The position numbers and the translations under genes are program-made. Of a DNA stretch of 64,000 nt, positions 42,763 through 51,565 are shown piece after piece (the first letter of the stretch is position 1; every line of letters starts with the position of its first letter). Below the pieces are notes generated by a model. That model saw only the letters and a list, made by a program, of their open reading frames with translations, did not search any database and was not told where the DNA came from. Source of the stretch: CAIZQW01 sp942493055 (GTDB taxonomy: Bacteria; Verrucomicrobiota; Kiritimatiellia; RFP12; UBA1067); contig OW818680.1 of the NCBI GenBank assembly GCA_942493055.1, forward strand, positions 2,356,001 through 2,420,000, given 5' to 3'.

Positions 42763-45700
42763 ATGAACGAGAAACATAGTTACACGACACGGCACGTGTC
42801 TGGCAAGGTCGCGTGTGCCGCGGCGGTCTTCGGTTTGATGACCGTCGCCCACGCACAAACGATCTCGGCTTGGAAAAATGCGGCTGATGGCAATTGGGGC
42901 GTTGCTGGCAATTGGTCGGACGAAGGCGTGCCAAATGCTAACATGGCGCATGTGACGAACGTTCTCGCCTCCTATACGGTGACGTATGACAGCGTCCAGC
43001 CGTCCTTTAAGGATTTGATCATCGAGAATGCCGGCGCACACACCACCGACCTGCTGATCAGCGCGCCATTGGTCAGCAAAGGCGGCGCGGCCCTCCGGCT
43101 GCGCCACGGCTCCCGCGTGACGGTGAATCCGGGCGGCGACTGGACATTTGACGGGGCCGCCAATTCGGTCACCACAGACGGGGAAGGTATGCTGAGCATC
43201 CTCGGCGGCGGCGTTCTGAAAATTGCAGGCGGTGCCGTCGCGTTCACGAACCTGCCGAATGCCGCAGGGTTCGGAAACAAGCTCGTCGTGGGCTATCAGT
43301 CGGAAGGTGCTCTGACCGTTACGGGCGGTACGTTTGCTTACTACGAGACATTTCCACGTGCCGTCACCAACAATTACCGCAGCCTGCGGGTGGGCTGGGG
43401 AACCAACGGCGACGGCTCGTTGAACATCAGCGGCGGCGCGATGTTGCTCGGCAAGGGGGATGCCTATGACCGGCTGATGGACGTCGGCTACGGAAGCGGC
43501 GGCGGCAGCGGCACGCGCGGCAAGGCGGTCGTCTCGGGCGGGCTGCTGCAGTTCACCAACAATCTGAACTGGGGGCTTCTGACAATCGGCGCGAATGGTG
43601 GCCACGGGGCGTTCGTGGTGACGAACACCGGCGTTGTAAATCTGTCTTCCAAGCCGTACAACGTCAACGCACGCGTGTACGTCGGCGTGGCAGGTTTCGG
43701 GAACGGCCTGCTGCGTGTGGACGGCGGCTACATGAATGTGGGAGATGGCGTGACGGCAGGCAGCAAGGGTGCGTGGGGGTGGGCCACCGGAACAGTGGAG
43801 GTGACGGCCGGAACCTTGGAGACGGGGGCCGGACTTGTTCTGGGGGCCGGTGAAACGACCAGCGAGGGCGGCGATGTGTGGGGCGAGGCCAACATCTCGG
43901 GCGGGCGCGTGAGCGAAAGCTACTGGGGCGTGTTTGTCGCCCGATCTCGAAATGGCGGCAGAGCCTTCGCACGCATGACCATCACCAACGGGCTGCTGGA
44001 TATCATCAGTTCGGCCTTGCCGGCCGCAACCGGCGGCGTGGCCGATAGCGGCTGCTACGCCGGGTTGGCGGTTGGCGCCAATTACGTGAACGACACCCAT
44101 GCAAGCGCCAGCGCGCTCGGCGAACTGATCCTTTCCGGCAGCGGTATTATCACCAACGCGGGCGTCTTCGTCGTGGGCGTCAACGGCGGCACTGGTACGG
44201 TGACGCAGACCGGAGGCGCACTCGTGCATGCTCCGGCAGGCGACGCGAGTCAGCAAGCGCGCAAGATGACCGTCCTCGGCTACGGCTTCGGCACCGGCGC
44301 GTTCGGCGGCGGTCACGGCACCTACGAATTGAGCGGCGGTACGTTCTCTACGCCCAGCAGGGTCTTCGTCGGCGGCGTGCCAACCAACGTGCTATCCTAC
44401 GCCCGAGCGGGCTGCAGCGGCTTACTGTACATCAACGGCGGCAGCTTTTCGGTCACCAACAACACCTTGATGGTGGGCGGCAACGGCGCGGGCAAACTGA
44501 CGGTCGGCGCGAGCGGAGTCTGTTTCGCGAAGGACATTGTGCTGACCAACAACACGCAGGCCACGCTCCGTTTCGAGCTGGGCTCTGCAGGGGTGGGCAT
44601 GCTCAAGGCAGGCGGCAATCTGGCCATCTCGTCCGGCGCCAAGCTGGAAGTGGACGCCTCGAAGTATGTCGGCCGTCCGGAGTGGCTCAAACTCGCGGCG
44701 TGTGCCACGCGCACCGGCAGCTTCGATCCTGCAGACATCACGGTTGTCGGCAGCGGTGTTGTCCGTCAGGACCGCGACGAGAATATTTGGTTCTGCGTCC
44801 GTCCGGGAGCCCTGTTGCCGAGCCGGGAGATGGCGGCGTTTTTCAGTTTAATCGATTTCGATAACGCGTCGTTGCTGACCAAATACCCCAAGTTTCAAGC
44901 CGTTCGCACGCAGGTGACCAATGCGGCCGCGTTGCCGTCGGAGGCTGCGGCGCTCAGTATGTACGAGGCGGCCATGAGTAATCTCTGGAGTAGCCTTTCG
45001 GCACGTAACTACACCTGCGGACCTTCACATGTCGTACAGAACTCGGCCGCGTTCGCTTCGAACTTTTGCGCCTCGCTCAACCTCGACCACCCGGGCCTCG
45101 AGGCCGTTAAGGCCCACGTGTTAGCTGCCGACTATCCGGCGGCGCTTGAGGCGTGGCGCGACTACCGCGTGGACGCGTTCCGCAGCATGTTCAGCCCGCC
45201 CATCTATCAGCAAAGCTACAAATCACATATCCGCCAGCAGAACATCGTTAGCCTGCTGTTGGGCGAGAAAAGTTACAGCCAGTATTTAGCCGACGGCACC
45301 AACGCCTACGGCGGCATCGATTTTTATGAGATCTACGGCATGTCCGGCGCGCCAGGCACGATCAGCCCGATCTCGTGGACCAACCAGCCGCCGACTGCGG
45401 ACACCACACTGGACGGGCAATACTCCTATTATCAGTTCTTTTTTGCGAGCTCGCTCCTGTATCGCTACTGGTCAGGCACGGTGCTGGCCAGCGGCGCCAA
45501 CCTGAGTTTGACCAGCAGCGACACGCTGGTTACGGCGAGTTTAAGCGCGCCTCACGGATTGACGAACGGCTCCTACGTCTGTGTGGCCGCCGCGTCGCCC
45601 GCCGCTTACAACGGGCTCTTTCGCGTCTCGGTAGTCAGCCCGACGGTTTTCACCTATACCGCCCTATCAGCGCCGGGCAGTTCGCCGGCCAGCGGGACAG

Positions 45701-48700
45701 GGCGCAGCGCGGCCTGTACTCGGCAGGCCGAGCCCTTATTAAAGTGGTTCGAAATTCTCGCCGATTTTTCGACGCGCCAGAAAAGCATGGTGGCCGCGCT
45801 GCAACTTTACGAAAACCCGTCCAGGCAGGCGGCCTATCGCACGATCTATGGCAGCAGCGACTGGAGCGGTCAGGCTGCGGCGGCACTGGGACAAGGCGAT
45901 CGCGTCAACGAATTGTTGGGCGCGCTTTCTCTTTTTTGCAAAATGTTGCCGGAGGCCACGCCGGTGCAGCGCGAATGGAACGCCTCCATGCAGGAGCCGC
46001 TCACCCAAGCGCCGGTTGCCGGTGCGATGCAGCAGATACCCGCGGAGGCGATGGCGCGCGTGACGCAGTCTCTGATGGCTGACAACACGGAGGCGCTCAT
46101 GCTGACCTACTTTCTGCCCGGCTGGTTTCCCAACCAGCGTTTAAACGGGCTGCGCGCCCTCTACCTGGTTGCCACGTTCCTGGACGAATTCAAGGCCGCG
46201 CCGGAACTGCTGCGTCAGGTCGATGTGGCGCTGACCGACTTTGCCCACACCTCGTTCTATCCCGACGGTGCGATGCTGGAGCGCTCGCCCAACTACAACG
46301 CCGGCGACGCTGGCAAGATCCGCCTCATGGTCAGGCTGGAGGGCACGAATGGCATCGCCGGGGTCGCGTTGCTTGCGGACCGCCTTGCAGCCTGCGAACG
46401 GGTGTTCGCCTTTATGCAGACGCCGTATGGCGGCCTGCCCCGCATGGCCAGCGACGCCGGCTACAACCCAACCGAGCTGTGGCTGGGCGGCGCGACGCTC
46501 GACGCGTGGCGCACCCGTTTCAGAAATTGGGTGTCCAGCGCCAGGGACACGACGGCAACCAACCTCTACCTGGGCATGCTCGACAGCGGTCAGCCCGTGC
46601 CCTCCGCCACCTCCGTCGCCTTCCCTTATGCCGGCTATTACCTCATGCGCAACGGCTGGAGCAGCCGCTCGCACTACCTCTATTTTGCCAACACGCCGCC
46701 GGGCAACGGGCATTCGCAGATGGATATGAACGGCATTCAAGTCAGCGCGTTTGGCCGCAGCCTGCTTTCCACCGCTGGGCCGCCGCCCTATGGGCCGACA
46801 TTTGTGGATGCCAGCCAAACCAACGACTATGCCGGGTTCGCGCTCTATCAGGGCGAAGGCTCGTCGTTCAAGGTGAACACCGTGGCCGTAGACGGGCGTT
46901 CGCAAAACGAGAATCGCGTGCGTAATGCGACCGCAACAACCACGACGATGACGAACACGTGGTTTACCGGGCCGGAATTTGACTACGTCGAGGGTTCCTA
47001 CAGCGCCGGCTACGGCAACGGGAACGGGGGGTGGATGGTAATCTACGATGCGTTCACGAACTCGACGGCTCTGGTGACCTCCGTCACGCATGTTCGAAGC
47101 GTGTTTTTCTTGCGCGATCCCGGACTCTGGGTGGTCACGGATGTCATGGCCTCCCGTGACTCCAGCCGACACGACTACCGCCAGATATGGAACTTCCCCG
47201 CATATTCGGCCGTGACCGGCCCGATGTATGGCTTCGCCACAAATGAGGTGATCGCCGACAGCGCGGCGCACCAGATCCGCACGGTGGATGCCGACGGCCC
47301 CAACATTCACCTCTACCACCTGGGCCCGCAGCCTGTGACCTACGAGACGTATGTCGCCTCGCGCACGCCATATCTCGGCTGGTCTGGCAACGGCATCAAC
47401 GGCCTGCGGCTGCCGGCCGCGAATGTGCATGCCTGCTGGCAGGGAGTCGGCACGCAGTTGCTCGTCACGGTGCTCGCCCCGAGCGACACCGGCACCGCCA
47501 GCCCCGTCATCTCCATCCTCACGAATTCCAGCAGCGCAGCTGCCATCGATATGGAGCTCGGCCTCGCCAATGGCCATACCCTGCGTATCGTGCAGGGCTC
47601 GCAGCCGCAGGCGCTGACCCTCGGCGGCCAGAGCCTTTTCGCCCGCACCGTCATCGCCGACACCGCGCCGGACGGAATGCAGCGTGGGCTGACCTTGGGC
47701 GCCGCCGGATTGACGGCAACAAACTTTTCCTTCGATGCAACGGCCACGAATTTCACGCCGCTCGTCGCGATTGGCCGTCCCGCGAACGCCGTGTGGCAGA
47801 CCGACGGCGACTGGCTGCAGCTCTCGACGTCCGACCTGCAGAACACGCCGCCCACGATCTCGGTGCTCCCCGAGCAGTATGTCGCCCAAGACACGTTGTC
47901 TTGGCTGATCCCGTTCACCGTATCCGACCGGGAGACGCAGGCCGCGAATCTGAGCGTCAGCGTGTACGCCCTGGACGCCGCACTTCTGCCCGCCGAGGGG
48001 ATGATGCTAGCCGGCAGCGGTGCTAACCGCACCCTCGTGGTCACGCCCGCCGCCAACCAGGTCGGAGCCACGACGGTCGTTTTAACCGTGACCGACCCGC
48101 AAGGCGCGACGCAGGAAAGCCGCTTCAGCCTCACCGTGTATCCGACGCGGTACACGCTTCCCTACCGCGAGTCGTTCGAGCGGTTCGAGCCAGATTTCCT
48201 GTTGCCAGGTTTTGAGGCGTGGTTTGGCGAGTACCACGCTGCGCGGGTTGCTGCGCCTGCGGCCGTTCTGGATCGTCTTCACGCCTACGGCCAGCCGGTC
48301 GGCTATCCGCTGCGAGACGAGGAGCATGCGAAGGTGGCTGTTGTCGAGGGTGCGGTCAGCAATCGGCTGGCGTCTTCGTCTGGCACAGCCGTCTGGTGCG
48401 ATCTGATGGTCGACTTGGTTCGGGAGCAGGAGCTGTCTCCCGTTATGCCGCCGGAGATGCAGTGCGCACTCTTCTTGGACGACACGGGGCGGCTCAACGT
48501 CTGGCACCGCGACCTGATCAGCGGCACCAACCGCTGGAGCGGCCTCGCCTGGCAGACCGCGCAGACCTCGCAGTGGGCGCGCGTGACCTTGCAGTTGGAC
48601 TATGCCACATGGGACGCGCTGCACGATGCCCGCTACTTCCGGCTCTTCGTCGACGGAGCAGGCCAGAGCCACGCGCTAGCCTACACAGCGAACGACGGCA

Positions 48701-49236
48701 CGGGCTCGCCAGGTGGACCTTGGTTCGCACTGGCTACTCCGGCAGACAGGATCAACGCCCTGCTCTTTGGGGGCTGCGGCGTGGTGGACGATGTGACGGT
48801 CGACACTGCGCGTCCCCTGATCGGCCTCGGACCGCACGGCACGCCCGAGTGGTGGCTGGCCGACAACAGCCTGACCAACGGCCTCGGCCTGGCGCTCAAC
48901 GAGCTGGCGGATGACGACCGCGACGGCTTCCTCAACTGGAAGGAGTACGCGGCCGGCACAAGTCCCACCAACGACGCGAGCCTGTTGCGCTTCATCGATC
49001 TGCCGGGGGCCGCGAACAATCGCCTCGCGCTGGTGATCCAGACCGTCCCGGGGCGGCGCTACACCCTGGAGGGTTCGGCCACCTTGGAGCCGGACAGCTG
49101 GGAGGCGGTCGCGTTTGCCCTGACTTCGGAAGGCGCGTCCGCGCAGCAAACCATCACAGCAACAGCGGAAACCCTGACGTTCTACGTCGAAGCCGACGGA
49201 CCGTTACACTTCTTCCGGGTACAGGTAATACCCTGA
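42763..49236 (+). CDS. Giant secreted heparinase II/III-like polysaccharide lyase fused behind a passenger
   Basis: A 2157-residue protein (ATG 42763; an in-frame GTG at 42739 also exists). Signal peptide ends near VAHAQT. Residues ~27-690 are a complete passenger like the 31016 protein, but its end reads FCVRPGALLPSRE instead of the GT-IGI ending. Residues ~692-1686 are a lyase: alpha/alpha toroid (ERSPNYNAGD) and beta-sandwich with the heparinase II/III motifs YYLMRNGWSS and GHSQMDMNG (His/Asp for catalysis or metal). A small beta domain is inserted at ~909-986. Then a cadherin/Ig-like domain (~1695-1795) and the shared C-terminal module ending FFRVQVIP. It probably cleaves acidic polysaccharide (alginate, glycosaminoglycan or similar) by beta-elimination. 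Confidence 0.82.
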   Translation: MNEKHSYTTRHVSGKVACAAAVFGLMTVAHAQTISAWKNAADGNWGVAGNWSDEGVPNANMAHVTNVLASYTVTYDSVQPSFKDLIIENAGAHTTDLLISAPLVSKGGAALRLRHGSRVTVNPGGDWTFDGAANSVTTDGEGMLSILGGGVLKIAGGAVAFTNLPNAAGFGNKLVVGYQSEGALTVTGGTFAYYETFPRAVTNNYRSLRVGWGTNGDGSLNISGGAMLLGKGDAYDRLMDVGYGSGGGSGTRGKAVVSGGLLQFTNNLNWGLLTIGANGGHGAFVVTNTGVVNLSSKPYNVNARVYVGVAGFGNGLLRVDGGYMNVGDGVTAGSKGAWGWATGTVEVTAGTLETGAGLVLGAGETTSEGGDVWGEANISGGRVSESYWGVFVARSRNGGRAFARMTITNGLLDIISSALPAATGGVADSGCYAGLAVGANYVNDTHASASALGELILSGSGIITNAGVFVVGVNGGTGTVTQTGGALVHAPAGDASQQARKMTVLGYGFGTGAFGGGHGTYELSGGTFSTPSRVFVGGVPTNVLSYARAGCSGLLYINGGSFSVTNNTLMVGGNGAGKLTVGASGVCFAKDIVLTNNTQATLRFELGSAGVGMLKAGGNLAISSGAKLEVDASKYVGRPEWLKLAACATRTGSFDPADITVVGSGVVRQDRDENIWFCVRPGALLPSREMAAFFSLIDFDNASLLTKYPKFQAVRTQVTNAAALPSEAAALSMYEAAMSNLWSSLSARNYTCGPSHVVQNSAAFASNFCASLNLDHPGLEAVKAHVLAADYPAALEAWRDYRVDAFRSMFSPPIYQQSYKSHIRQQNIVSLLLGEKSYSQYLADGTNAYGGIDFYEIYGMSGAPGTISPISWTNQPPTADTTLDGQYSYYQFFFASSLLYRYWSGTVLASGANLSLTSSDTLVTASLSAPHGLTNGSYVCVAAASPAAYNGLFRVSVVSPTVFTYTALSAPGSSPASGTGRSAACTRQAEPLLKWFEILADFSTRQKSMVAALQLYENPSRQAAYRTIYGSSDWSGQAAAALGQGDRVNELLGALSLFCKMLPEATPVQREWNASMQEPLTQAPVAGAMQQIPAEAMARVTQSLMADNTEALMLTYFLPGWFPNQRLNGLRALYLVATFLDEFKAAPELLRQVDVALTDFAHTSFYPDGAMLERSPNYNAGDAGKIRLMVRLEGTNGIAGVALLADRLAACERVFAFMQTPYGGLPRMASDAGYNPTELWLGGATLDAWRTRFRNWVSSARDTTATNLYLGMLDSGQPVPSATSVAFPYAGYYLMRNGWSSRSHYLYFANTPPGNGHSQMDMNGIQVSAFGRSLLSTAGPPPYGPTFVDASQTNDYAGFALYQGEGSSFKVNTVAVDGRSQNENRVRNATATTTTMTNTWFTGPEFDYVEGSYSAGYGNGNGGWMVIYDAFTNSTALVTSVTHVRSVFFLRDPGLWVVTDVMASRDSSRHDYRQIWNFPAYSAVTGPMYGFATNEVIADSAAHQIRTVDADGPNIHLYHLGPQPVTYETYVASRTPYLGWSGNGINGLRLPAANVHACWQGVGTQLLVTVLAPSDTGTASPVISILTNSSSAAAIDMELGLANGHTLRIVQGSQPQALTLGGQSLFARTVIADTAPDGMQRGLTLGAAGLTATNFSFDATATNFTPLVAIGRPANAVWQTDGDWLQLSTSDLQNTPPTISVLPEQYVAQDTLSWLIPFTVSDRETQAANLSVSVYALDAALLPAEGMMLAGSGANRTLVVTPAANQVGATTVVLTVTDPQGATQESRFSLTVYPTRYTLPYRESFERFEPDFLLPGFEAWFGEYHAARVAAPAAVLDRLHAYGQPVGYPLRDEEHAKVAVVEGAVSNRLASSSGTAVWCDLMVDLVREQELSPVMPPEMQCALFLDDTGRLNVWHRDLISGTNRWSGLAWQTAQTSQWARVTLQLDYATWDALHDARYFRLFVDGAGQSHALAYTANDGTGSPGGPWFALATPADRINALLFGGCGVVDDVTVDTARPLIGLGPHGTPEWWLADNSLTNGLGLALNELADDDRDGFLNWKEYAAGTSPTNDASLLRFIDLPGAANNRLALVIQTVPGRRYTLEGSATLEPDSWEAVAFALTSEGASAQQTITATAETLTFYVEADGPLHFFRVQVIP
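48142..49233 (+). repeat. Shared C-terminal module, copy 4
   Basis: Begins RYTLPYRESFERFEP and ends HFFRVQVIP. The stretch from about 48841 to 49143 is almost base-for-base identical to 62995-63297 in copy 5 (three differences noticed in ~300 bases), while flanking sequence differs much more. Confidence 0.88.
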
Positions 49237-49256
49237 GATATGAGTCAATCAAGTAC

Positions 49257-50393
49257 TTACGCTTTAGAAGTGGGGTCACAAGCAACTTCAGAGGTTTCCA
49301 GATGAGACGAGGTTCGGATGATGAGACGGGTGTCAAAGAGGATGCGGCGCGACGGGTGGGTGTCGTGGTTGAGTCGCCGCACCATCAAGTCAGCCGCTTG
49401 CAAGCCAATGCTGCGGCAGGGTTGCTGCAAGGTCGTGATCGGAATGGGGAGGAGTTCCGAATAACGAACATCGTCGAGACCGACAATCTTGAGTGCCTGC
49501 GGGATCGCCACGCGGAGCTTCTGGAAGTTTTGGATGAGGTGGATAGCCACAGGATCATGAAAACAGACGATGCCGTCGGGTTTATGTTTCAGGAGCGCTT
49601 TGCAGAACTTGGGGTCGGTCGCATCGCCTACGAAGACATGCGTAGGATCGAAGGCCAGCCCGGCCTGTTCCAGCGCGAGCCGATAACCTGCGATGCGTGC
49701 GGACTTGGTCACAAGTCGTCCCGGCCGGGTCACGTAGAGAATTCGCTGGCAGCCGCAGTCGAGCAGATGGCGCGTCTGCTTGAAGCCCGCATTGACATTG
49801 TCGATGCCCACGAGATCATACGGCCCCTGCTCAGGAAATGGGACCACGTCGCGGTCAAGCAGCACCACGGCGATCCCTGCGGCGGTCAGCGCTTGGGCGA
49901 TTTCCAGGTTGCGGTTGCCAGGGCTGTTCTCATCGAGTTCGTCAGGGACGAAAAAGACGCCGGTCACGTGTTGTTCTTTGAAGCGAGAGCAGAGTGTTTC
50001 GATCTTGGCATCCTCTGCAAGGCGCATAGCGTGACAGGTGGTGCCCCAGAGGAGGCTGAGGTTGCAGGCGTGGCAGGACTGGGCAATCTGAGCGCAGATC
50101 GGTTCAAAGAACTCGGTATCTCCGAGGCCCGCGATGAGGGTGGAAACAAACGCGCCGCGGGAGCGATCGGCGGGCCGCAGGAACGAACCTGCGCCGGGAC
50201 GGCGCTGAATCAGCCCCGTACGCTCCAGTTCCTTCATGGCTTTGGCTACGGTTGAACGGGTGGTTCCGAAGCGCCGCATAAGTTGACCGTCGGTCGGCAA
50301 GCGTCCATCGGCACTGTAGACACCTTTTACGATGTTCTCGTAAACGTGATCGAATATCTGTTGGTGAAGAGGTTTTCGGGGTTCGGCATTCAT
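49257..50393 (-). CDS. GntR-type HTH fused to LacI-like sugar sensor (AraR-type regulator)
   Basis: A 378-residue cytoplasmic repressor. Residues ~8-75 are a GntR winged helix (LHQQIFDHVYENIVKGVYSADGR, LPTDGQLMRRFGTTRSTVAKAM). Residues ~85-370 are a periplasmic-binding-like LacI sensor (GVFFVPDEL, VVLLDRDVVP, VGIDNVNAGFKQTRHLL, DGIVCFHDPVA, VGLDDVRYSELLPIPITTLQQP). It is divergent from rbsK and the sugar permease, so a ribose or related pentose is the likely inducer. Two copies of a 61-bp block upstream each contain a good sigma70-like promoter for this gene with a palindrome over the -10, indicating negative autoregulation. Its stop is 20 bases from the convergent lyase gene. Confidence 0.9.
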   Translation of the reverse strand: MNAEPRKPLHQQIFDHVYENIVKGVYSADGRLPTDGQLMRRFGTTRSTVAKAMKELERTGLIQRRPGAGSFLRPADRSRGAFVSTLIAGLGDTEFFEPICAQIAQSCHACNLSLLWGTTCHAMRLAEDAKIETLCSRFKEQHVTGVFFVPDELDENSPGNRNLEIAQALTAAGIAVVLLDRDVVPFPEQGPYDLVGIDNVNAGFKQTRHLLDCGCQRILYVTRPGRLVTKSARIAGYRLALEQAGLAFDPTHVFVGDATDPKFCKALLKHKPDGIVCFHDPVAIHLIQNFQKLRVAIPQALKIVGLDDVRYSELLPIPITTLQQPCRSIGLQAADLMVRRLNHDTHPSRRILFDTRLIIRTSSHLETSEVACDPTSKA

Positions 50394-50455
50394 AGGTTAA
50401 TCCATGGCGCGTGTGTTTATTTTAGAATCAGAACAACGTTATTGAATCTGTTTAA

Positions 50456-50465
50456 TGTATATACA
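50456..50465. promoter_or_regulatory. Operator candidate TGTATATACA, proximal copy
   Basis: A self-complementary 10-mer that covers the -10 box of the proximal regulator promoter; length and symmetry fit a GntR-family winged-helix dimer. Confidence 0.6.
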
Positions 50466-50486
50466 GGTTTTTTAAAAGAATGTCAA
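50458..50486 (-). promoter_or_regulatory. Consensus-like promoter P1 for the GntR regulator
   Basis: On the minus strand TTGACA (50486-50481), a 17-base spacer, then TATATA (50463-50458). The predicted transcription start is about 58 bases before the ATG at 50393. Confidence 0.7.
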
Positions 50487-50516
50487 TTGAACTTGAAATG
50501 CATTGAATCTTTTTAA

Positions 50517-50526
50517 TGTATATACA
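50517..50526. promoter_or_regulatory. Operator candidate TGTATATACA, distal copy
   Basis: The identical palindrome in the second repeat, covering the distal -10 box. It may help DNA looping or cooperative binding with the proximal copy. Confidence 0.6.
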
Positions 50527-50547
50527 GGTTTTTTAAAAGAATGTCAA
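50519..50547 (-). promoter_or_regulatory. Consensus-like promoter P2 for the GntR regulator
   Basis: The same TTGACA-17-TATATA arrangement in the distal repeat (-35 at 50547-50542, -10 at 50524-50519). Confidence 0.65.
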
Positions 50548-50656
50548 TTGAACTTGAAATGCATAGTCATTTTTTGTTAAAAAGAAGAGGACGAACTGAA
50601 TGGGTCAGCCTTAGAAAAAAACACGGAACCGTTGTTTCCGTTGAGAAGCTTAAACT

Positions 50657-51556
50657 ATGAAAACGATTATTGTGATTGGCAGCACGAACACCGACATGAC
50701 GGTGAAGGCGGAAAGGCTCCCCTCTCCAGGCGAGACGATTCTGGGCGAACGTTTCTTGATGAGCCCAGGCGGCAAGGGCGCGAATCAGGCGGTGGCGGCT
50801 GCACGTCTCGGAGGAGGTGTTGTGTTTGTGGCCAAGGTCGGCGACGATCCGTTCGGACGCGAGGCGAAAACGCTCTTCGCGAAGGAAGGCATCTGCACAA
50901 AGTACGTGTTCACTGATCCGGTCGAGCCCTCCGGTGTGGCACTGATCATGGTGGACCACAAGGGAGAGAACTGTATCTCAGTGGCTTCCGGCGCAAACGG
51001 TGCACTGTCGCCAGCCGATATTACAGTGGCGCAGCATGAGATCGAACAGGCCAGCTTGGTGTTGATGCAGCTTGAGACACCGCTTGAAACCGTCCTTTGC
51101 GCGGCACAATGGGCAGCAGCGAAAGGTGTACCGGTCGTGCTTAACCCCGCCCCCGCCTGCGCCCTGCCCGAGGAGTTGTTTGCCTGCCTGAGCATGATCA
51201 CACCGAATGAAAGTGAAGCACAACTGCTGACCGGCATCAAGGTCACTGATGCGGCTTCAGCGGCTGAGGCGGCGATTGCACTGGCGAAGAAAGGAGTCAA
51301 GCATGTGGTTATCACGATGGGCTCAAAGGGCGCGTTTCTGTTTGTGGACGGACACGGCACACTGGTACCCGCGTTCAAGGCCGAAGCGGTTGACACGACT
51401 GCTGCGGGCGATGTTTTTAACGGGGCTTTGGCCGTGGCGCTCAGTGAAGGATGCCCGGCATTGGAAGCCGTGAGGTTTGCGTCAAAAGCCGCGTCAATTT
51501 CGGTGACGCGGATGGGCGCGCAATCGTCAGCGCCTTATAGAAATGACCTATTTTAG
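50657..51556 (+). CDS. rbsK: Ribokinase (PfkB family)
   Basis: A 299-residue sugar kinase of normal length. PfkB signatures: GSTNTDMTV at the first strand, G-G-K-G-A-N-Q-A at residues 38-45 for sugar binding, NPAPA and TPNESEAQLLTG in the middle, and the ATP/anion-hole motif D-T-T-A-A-G-D at 246-252 (catalytic Asp252). It phosphorylates ribose, or possibly deoxyribose or a similar pentose, at O5. GAGAAG lies eight bases before the start. The permease gene begins ten bases after its stop and the regulator is divergent, giving a compact ribose uptake unit. Confidence 0.92.
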   Translation: MKTIIVIGSTNTDMTVKAERLPSPGETILGERFLMSPGGKGANQAVAAARLGGGVVFVAKVGDDPFGREAKTLFAKEGICTKYVFTDPVEPSGVALIMVDHKGENCISVASGANGALSPADITVAQHEIEQASLVLMQLETPLETVLCAAQWAAAKGVPVVLNPAPACALPEELFACLSMITPNESEAQLLTGIKVTDAASAAEAAIALAKKGVKHVVITMGSKGAFLFVDGHGTLVPAFKAEAVDTTAAGDVFNGALAVALSEGCPALEAVRFASKAASISVTRMGAQSSAPYRNDLF

Positions 51557-51565
51557 GAGTTTAGT

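Larger units (their letters stand above)
50441..50562. repeat. Tandem direct repeat, 2 x 61 bp, in the rbs regulatory region
   Basis: Copies 50441-50501 and 50502-50562 differ by one base (ATTGAATCTG versus ATTGAATCTT). Each carries one promoter and one palindrome. A repeat length of 61 puts the two palindromes close to six helical turns apart, on nearly the same face of the DNA. Confidence 0.95.

Noticed and set aside
42721..44316. Minus-strand open frame of 531 codons opposite the lyase gene
   Set aside because: Opposite-strand shadow of a repeat-rich passenger; rich in His/Arg/Ala with no domain pattern, and the plus-strand frame is supported by paralogues.
46141..47889. Minus-strand open frame of 582 codons within the lyase
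   Set aside because: Shadow frame; the plus strand encodes clear heparinase II/III motifs over the same stretch.
50623..50641. Small inverted pair ACGGAA/TTCCGT before rbsK as a riboswitch or attenuator
   Set aside because: Only six base pairs with no terminator or conserved aptamer features; likely chance.
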